Positions 42,114 through 45,899 of a stretch of DNA of 45,899 bases are shown in pieces. Made by a program: the position numbers and the translations under genes. Under the pieces are notes generated by a model, which worked only from the letters and a program-made list of their open reading frames with translations, had not been told where the DNA came from and made no database searches. This DNA is from JABDAD01 sp964409695. GTDB lineage: Bacteria; Pseudomonadota; Alphaproteobacteria; Rickettsiales; Rickettsiaceae. Within the stretch, counting starts at the first letter, position 1; each line of letters opens with the position of its first letter. The stretch covers positions 1 through 45,899 of the forward strand of contig CAYPDX010000004.1 in the NCBI GenBank assembly GCA_964409695.1, written 5' to 3'.

Positions 42114-42782
42114 TTAAAAATCTAAATTCTCATAGTATGGAGGAGGTTTGAGGATGGCTATTCTGTCAGTGAGAATCTTTCTAAAATATGGTTGAGATTT
42201 GATTGGAGCATACCATTCTTTTAAAATTTGAAAATTATCCCAGTTCACTTCTCCGAAATAGTCGAGAACAGATAAATGGCATGCTAAAAATATATCTGCA
42301 ATAGTAATATTATCAGATACAAGGTTTCCATTTGTGCTAATAAGACTTTGAAAATATTTTGCATGGTGAGAAAAATTTACTTTAGATGCTCTTATAAATT
42401 CTGTACGAGGGCTATCAGATGAGGTTAGTAATTTTATTAATTTTTCATTTATAATATAATCAATTACTTCACTCTGAAATCTAGTATTGATCCAATGAAT
42501 TATCCTTCTCATCTCAGCTCTTTCATCTATTGAAGCTGCTGAATGATACGAATTTGGAGAAAGCTCAATCATATATTCTATAATTGCATAAAGGCTTGAA
42601 ATATTTCGATTAGCTGGAGTTGTTATTACTGGAAGTTCTCCAATAACGTCTAGTGATAATATCCTGTCTTTTTCCTTCCAGTAATCAATTTGTTTTAGAG
42701 TAAATTCAATATCTTGTTCTTTAAGCAAGCATCTTAGAAGCCTCGATTTTGGACAAAGAGGATAGTGATATACTGTGAACAT
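42114..42782 (-). CDS. Glutathione S-transferase family protein
   Basis: A 222-residue protein. Thioredoxin-fold N domain (1-78): FTVYHYPLCPKSRLLRCLLKEQ, GELPVITTP, SLYAIIEYM in place of the usual ES-x-x-I-x-x-Y; all-helical C domain with NLVSDNITIADIFLACHLSVLDYFGEV, the N-capping box of GSTs. Its end, PYFRKILTDRIAILKPPPYYENLDF, is like a conserved alphaproteobacterial subgroup. Glutathione use is unproven. Its start abuts the dapD stop with no gap, so the two share a transcript. Confidence 0.8.
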   Translation of the reverse strand: MFTVYHYPLCPKSRLLRCLLKEQDIEFTLKQIDYWKEKDRILSLDVIGELPVITTPANRNISSLYAIIEYMIELSPNSYHSAASIDERAEMRRIIHWINTRFQSEVIDYIINEKLIKLLTSSDSPRTEFIRASKVNFSHHAKYFQSLISTNGNLVSDNITIADIFLACHLSVLDYFGEVNWDNFQILKEWYAPIKSQPYFRKILTDRIAILKPPPYYENLDF

Positions 42783-43616
42783 TTAGTATCTCAAAATCTC
42801 GTTGATCGAAGTTTTTTCTCTGGTTTTTTCATCAACTTTTTTAATAATTACTGCGCAATATAAAGATGGTTTTGAAATATCTGTATTTGGAAGCGTGCCT
42901 GGTACTACAACAGAATATGGCGGAATTTTACCATATATTATTTCGCCAGTATCTCTATTTACTATTTTTGTAGAAGCACTTACATAGACACCCATAGATA
43001 TTACGGCACCTTCCCCTACAACAACACCTTCTGCTATTTCACTTCTTGCTCCAATAAAACAATTATCCTCAATAATAACTGGATTTGCTTGGAAAGGTTC
43101 TAAAACTCCTCCTATCCCTACACCTCCTGATATATGACAATTTTTACCTATTTGCGCGCAAGATCCTATAGTAGACCAAGTATCAATCATGGTATTATCA
43201 TCAATATAGGCACCAATATTTATAAAGGAGGGCATAATTACAGTGTTTTTACCAATGTAAGCTCCTTTTCAAATATAGCCGCCTGGAACGACTCTAAGTT
43301 TTTCCTGAAGAAAATTCGCTTCTTCCCAGTTTTCATCAAATTTTGGTGGCACTTTGTCAAACCACTGGAATGGACCGGCGCTATATTGCTGAGAATCATG
43401 CAACATAAAGCTAAGTAATATAGCTTTTTTTACCCATTGATTAACTACCCAATCATTACGGTCTTTGAAAGCAACTCGTGCTTTACCTTTATCAAGGTCA
43501 TTTATGATTATCCTAACAATTTTTCTTGCTGACTTATATTCTTCAGAAAATTTATCAGCGAGTAGATTTTGTTTAGTTTCCCAAATCCGCTCAATTTCAC
43601 TTACGTATTTTTTCAT
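42783..43616 (-). pseudogene. dapD: Tetrahydrodipicolinate N-succinyltransferase, one in-frame TGA
   Basis: A full-length DapD frame of 277 codons broken only by TGA at codon 116 (43269-43271). Before it: an N-terminal helical domain and FQWFDKVPPKF, LRVVPGGYI; after it: KGAYIGKNTVIMPSFINIGAYID, MIDTWSTIGSCAQIGKNCHISGGVGIGGVLEP, IEDNCFIGARSEIAEG, the left-handed beta-helix. The stop falls where DapD has arginine (PG-x-x-x-R-x-GAYI), so CGA to TGA, one transition, is plausible. The enzyme is needed for meso-diaminopimelate and lysine. It may be a fresh pseudogene, a read-through gene or a sequence error. Confidence 0.8.
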
Positions 43617-43766
43617 AGAATTACTGGATATAATATCTTGCCTTATAACTTAAAAGATCATATCTTTTAATCAATAGTAATCAAGTAGAATGATAATGAT
43701 ATTAGGATCAGAAATTAACCTGCCAAGAGCAAATTCTCATCAGAATAATTTGGTCTGGAACTTTAT

Positions 43767-44399
43767 ATGATAATTTCATGTCAAAATTGTAGAGCAGCTT
43801 TTGTTGTAGCTCCTGAGCAAATTGGTGTTGGGGGGAGAAGAGTAAAATGCTCGAAATGTAAAAATATTTGGTACGCCACTATACCATTAGATGCTTTTTA
43901 TATGGAGAAAACATTTGCTGAACCTTCGCGCATTGACCCAGTTAGAATAGCTACAGCAAATTTGCCGGTTATTATTTCAGCTAAAATTTCCAAAATGCTG
44001 CTTCTAGCACCATTTTTTATGCTTGCGCTTATTGCTATGACATTGCTTACTTTTTACCCTACTATTATGAATAAGTTTGGATTATGTGAATTTATCTGTG
44101 AGCCATATGGTGTTAAAATTCAAGATGTAACCTATAATTATGATGAAGCTCAGCAAAAAATAATGGTTGAATATTCAATCGCAAATAACACATTGAAAAA
44201 AGCTAAGCTACCGATTGTAGAGATAAAGCTGATAGATAGTAACAATGAAGTTCAGCAAAAAACATATATTGAGAATAACGATATATGGCTTGATGCGAAT
44301 GGTTCTGTTAAAGCTAAAACAGAATTTAATTCTATATCTCCATACTCAAAATTTGTTCGGATTGCTCTTGGCAATAAGATAAAATTCTTATTTAGGTAA
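43767..44399 (+). CDS. Zinc-ribbon membrane protein (MJ0042/DUF3426 type)
   Basis: A 210-residue protein. The N-terminal MJ0042 zinc ribbon CQNCRAAFVVAPEQIGVGGR...CSKCKNIW (two CxxC pairs, residues 5-35) is followed by one membrane segment (about 74-98, MLLLAPFFMLALIAMTLLTF) and a periplasmic DUF3426 domain (VTYNYDEAQQKIMVEYSIANNT...VEIKLID). The function is unknown; homologues are widespread in proteobacteria. An RDD gene follows after 5 bases. Confidence 0.82.
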   Translation: MIISCQNCRAAFVVAPEQIGVGGRRVKCSKCKNIWYATIPLDAFYMEKTFAEPSRIDPVRIATANLPVIISAKISKMLLLAPFFMLALIAMTLLTFYPTIMNKFGLCEFICEPYGVKIQDVTYNYDEAQQKIMVEYSIANNTLKKAKLPIVEIKLIDSNNEVQQKTYIENNDIWLDANGSVKAKTEFNSISPYSKFVRIALGNKIKFLFR

Positions 44400-44404
44400 T
44401 AATT

Positions 44405-44935
44405 ATGATTTCTGCGGCTTTTACTAAAAAACAAATAATATTTCCACAATTTTTTACAAGAATGATAAGTCTTCTTTTGGATTTGGTAGCTTTGTCATTG
44501 GCAGTGAACCCTTTGATGTATTATATTACGGTTTTTCTTTTTAATTTTAATTTCAAAGATTTTTTATTAGAAAATAATTTGCATTTTAATGGGTATGAGG
44601 ATTTTTCCGTTATTCTTTCTAGTGAGGCTTTCGGACGTTATATGACATATTCGAAATTTGGTATTTATTATTTAGAAATAATTGGAATACAATTTATATT
44701 ATGTTCTATTTATTTTATTTTTTTCTGGACGAAGTTTGGAACGACGCCAGCTAAGTTTTTTTTCAAAGTTAAAATCGTAGATTATAAAACATTTGAGAAA
44801 CCAACTTTATATCAATCTTCTATTAGGTATATTTCCTACTTGCTTATGCCTATAAGTGTATTTTATGTTTTGTTTAAGAAAGAAAGAAGGGCTTTGCATG
44901 ATATTATAGCAGGAACAATCGCCATAAAAACATAA
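44405..44935 (+). CDS. RDD family membrane protein
   Basis: A 176-residue protein with three hydrophobic segments. FFTRMISLLLDLVALSLAVNPL at the N terminus and FWTKFGTTPAKFFFKVKIVDYKT with RRALHDIIAGTIAI near the end match the RDD family (the R and D residues of the name are R20 and D26). Its role is not established; some members are linked to transport. The stop codon TAA (44933-44935) lies inside the terminal repeat of palindromic element B, so the insertion may have reset the C terminus. Confidence 0.82.
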   Translation: MISAAFTKKQIIFPQFFTRMISLLLDLVALSLAVNPLMYYITVFLFNFNFKDFLLENNLHFNGYEDFSVILSSEAFGRYMTYSKFGIYYLEIIGIQFILCSIYFIFFWTKFGTTPAKFFFKVKIVDYKTFEKPTLYQSSIRYISYLLMPISVFYVLFKKERRALHDIIAGTIAIKT

Positions 44936-45054
44936 TGTTTTATTTTTAAATTATCCAAATGGCTTTAGCAGGACTCAGCTTTGCGCACTTATTAAGTATA
45001 AGCTTGCGCAGCTTCGCCCTTAAACCAATTGTCTAATTTAATCTAAAACATTAT
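44932..45054 (-). repeat. Palindromic element PE, copy B
   Basis: Bounded by an 11-bp perfect inverted repeat, ATAATGTTTTA (44932-44942) and TAAAACATTAT (45044-45054). On the minus strand it carries AGATTAAATTAGACAATTGG, TTTAAGGGCG, GCTGCGCAAGCTTAT, AAAGCTGAGTCCTG and TTTGGATAATTTAAAAAT. Most of these match copy A and several match copy C. Confidence 0.75.
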
Positions 45055-45112
45055 ATTATTGCACTTGTGCTAGGAACGAATCTCTAGAAATTACATTTGA
45101 GACACATTATTT

Positions 45113-45769
45113 ATGATAGAATTTTTTACAAAATGGCTGCCTGAAATTTTATTTATTGTTGAAGGTATTCTTATTAACCTTAAGTATACAGTTCTTTCTG
45201 TATCGTTAGGTTTAATTATTGCTATAATCATAGTTTCTTCAAATAGAAGCAAATCTGGACCTGTAAGATTTTTCAGCCATGCGTATGTTTCTTTCTTTAG
45301 GGGGACACCTTTATTAATTCAACTTAGTATTATATATTTTGTCTTACCAGGCGTAATAGGTATTAAAATATCGGTTTTTTGGGCAGCTCTTATCTCATTC
45401 TCTTTAAATTCAGGTGCTTATGCCTCGGAAATCATAAGAAGTGGAATAAATTCTGTCGATATTGGGCAGTTTGAAGCTGCGGATTCACTTGGTTTACCAA
45501 GATATTTAACAATGAAGGATATAGTATTACCTCAAGCTATAAGGAAAATTCTACCGGCTTTGATAAATGAAATGATAAATCTTTTAAAAGAAACGGCTAT
45601 TATATCAATTATAGGGGAAGCTGAAATTTTAAGAAGAGCTCAAATGGTAGCATCAGAAAAATTCAATTATGTTGTACCAATGCTTACAGCCGCTTCTTGT
45701 TTCTATATTGTAGTCCTATTGCTTGTTATAGTGGCTAATCATCTGGAAAAGAAATTATCTTTAAATTGA
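45113..45769 (+). CDS. Amino-acid ABC transporter permease (GlnP/HisM type)
   Basis: A 218-residue inner-membrane protein with about five membrane segments. The ABC-permease EAA loop is FEAADSLGLPRYLTMKDIVLPQAIRKILP (about 123-151), preceded by VSFFRGTPLLIQLSIIYFVLP (about 60-80), a signature of polar amino-acid permeases. It needs an ATPase (GlnQ type) and a binding protein; neither is adjacent here. The solute-binding protein at 31362 is a possible partner by inference only. Element C starts six bases after its stop. Confidence 0.9.
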   Translation: MIEFFTKWLPEILFIVEGILINLKYTVLSVSLGLIIAIIIVSSNRSKSGPVRFFSHAYVSFFRGTPLLIQLSIIYFVLPGVIGIKISVFWAALISFSLNSGAYASEIIRSGINSVDIGQFEAADSLGLPRYLTMKDIVLPQAIRKILPALINEMINLLKETAIISIIGEAEILRRAQMVASEKFNYVVPMLTAASCFYIVVLLLVIVANHLEKKLSLN

Positions 45770-45775
45770 AAATAG

Positions 45776-45849
45776 TATTATATCATTTCCCAGATTAAAT
45801 TAGACAAACTAAAATCGTTTGGATAATTTAAAAATGGGAAATGCTATTA
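45776..45849 (+). repeat. Palindromic element PE, copy C (short)
   Basis: A 74-bp copy with arms CATTTCCCA (45784-45792) and TGGGAAATG (45835-45843), enclosing AGATTAAATTAGACAAACT and ATCGTTTGGATAATTTAAAA. It lacks the central part of copies A and B. The last 50 bases of the window hold no visible gene. Confidence 0.7.
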
Positions 45850-45899
45850 GAGTATGTTGACAAACTAGGATAAATAGATCAAATTGAACACTAATAAAA

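Noticed and set aside
39469..43271. Stop-codon reassignment as explanation for the interrupted genes
   Set aside because: The three interruptions use TAG, TGA and TAA, and intact genes end normally with all three, so no single codon is reassigned.
1..45899. CRISPR arrays, rRNA genes, intact insertion sequences and prophage genes
   Set aside because: No regularly spaced repeats, rRNA sequence, transposase ORF or phage structural gene was seen; the only mobile-looking items are short palindromic repeats without coding capacity.

Overview
The window is AT-rich, gene-dense DNA that looks like the chromosome of an obligate intracellular alphaproteobacterium of the order Rickettsiales. The signs are a circularly permuted two-piece tmRNA gene, ProP-type and other MFS carriers, a TrcR/DUF1013 regulator, a XerC very like the rickettsial one, palindromic repeats resembling Rickettsia palindromic elements, an ankyrin-repeat protein, and genes broken by single stop codons. 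No named species is claimed.

Layout. 0-5.3 kb: an AbrB/MazE-like antitoxin, a ProP-type carrier, then parA, rsmG (gidB), mnmG (gidA) and ndk, all on the minus strand. 5.4-8.7 kb: tsaE, a predicted clan CE cysteine protease (candidate host-directed effector), tsaC/sua5 and ispZ. 8.8-13 kb: an FTR1 iron permease with a secreted cupredoxin, an MFS carrier, a GT25 glycosyltransferase with a lipobox, a DUF3035-like lipoprotein, trcR and tRNA-Lys. 13.2-15.4 kb: kdsB-birA-trmJ. 15.4-16.06 kb: gene-free DNA built of interleaved inverted repeats, ending in a good promoter. 16.06-19.4 kb: an ankyrin protein whose frame is cut by one TAA and whose distal part has a HicA-like fold. 19.4-27.8 kb: tRNA-Leu, rph, grpE, an AI-2E/PerM protein, dut, a secreted unknown, a BamE-like lipoprotein, folC, thrS and infC (apparently with an AUA start).

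The 27.75-28.08 kb gap carries two perfect and at least six near-perfect DnaA boxes directly upstream of hemE, the position of the replication origin in Caulobacter and the proposed one in Rickettsia. Gene direction also diverges here: 20 of 29 protein genes to the left are on the minus strand and 15 of 21 to the right on the plus strand. To the right follow hemE-hemH-hemJ, a CinA-domain protein, a solute-binding protein, cmk, bolA, ffh, comF, the tmRNA, rfbD, xerC, ftsY, znuA (one in-frame TAG), a fusion of an amino-acid-binding domain with a TRIC/UPF0126 channel, a GST, dapD (one in-frame TGA), a zinc-ribbon protein, an RDD protein and an ABC permease.

Biology. Most genes are housekeeping: tRNA modification (mnmG, tsaC, tsaE, trmJ), SRP targeting (ffh, ftsY), late haem synthesis, cell envelope (kdsB, rfbD, dapD, GT25) and translation. 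The most noteworthy items are the predicted clan CE protease, the binding-protein/channel fusion, the putative oriC, a family of short palindromic elements whose outer arms differ between copies but stay complementary within each copy, and three genes each interrupted by one stop codon with the frame otherwise kept.
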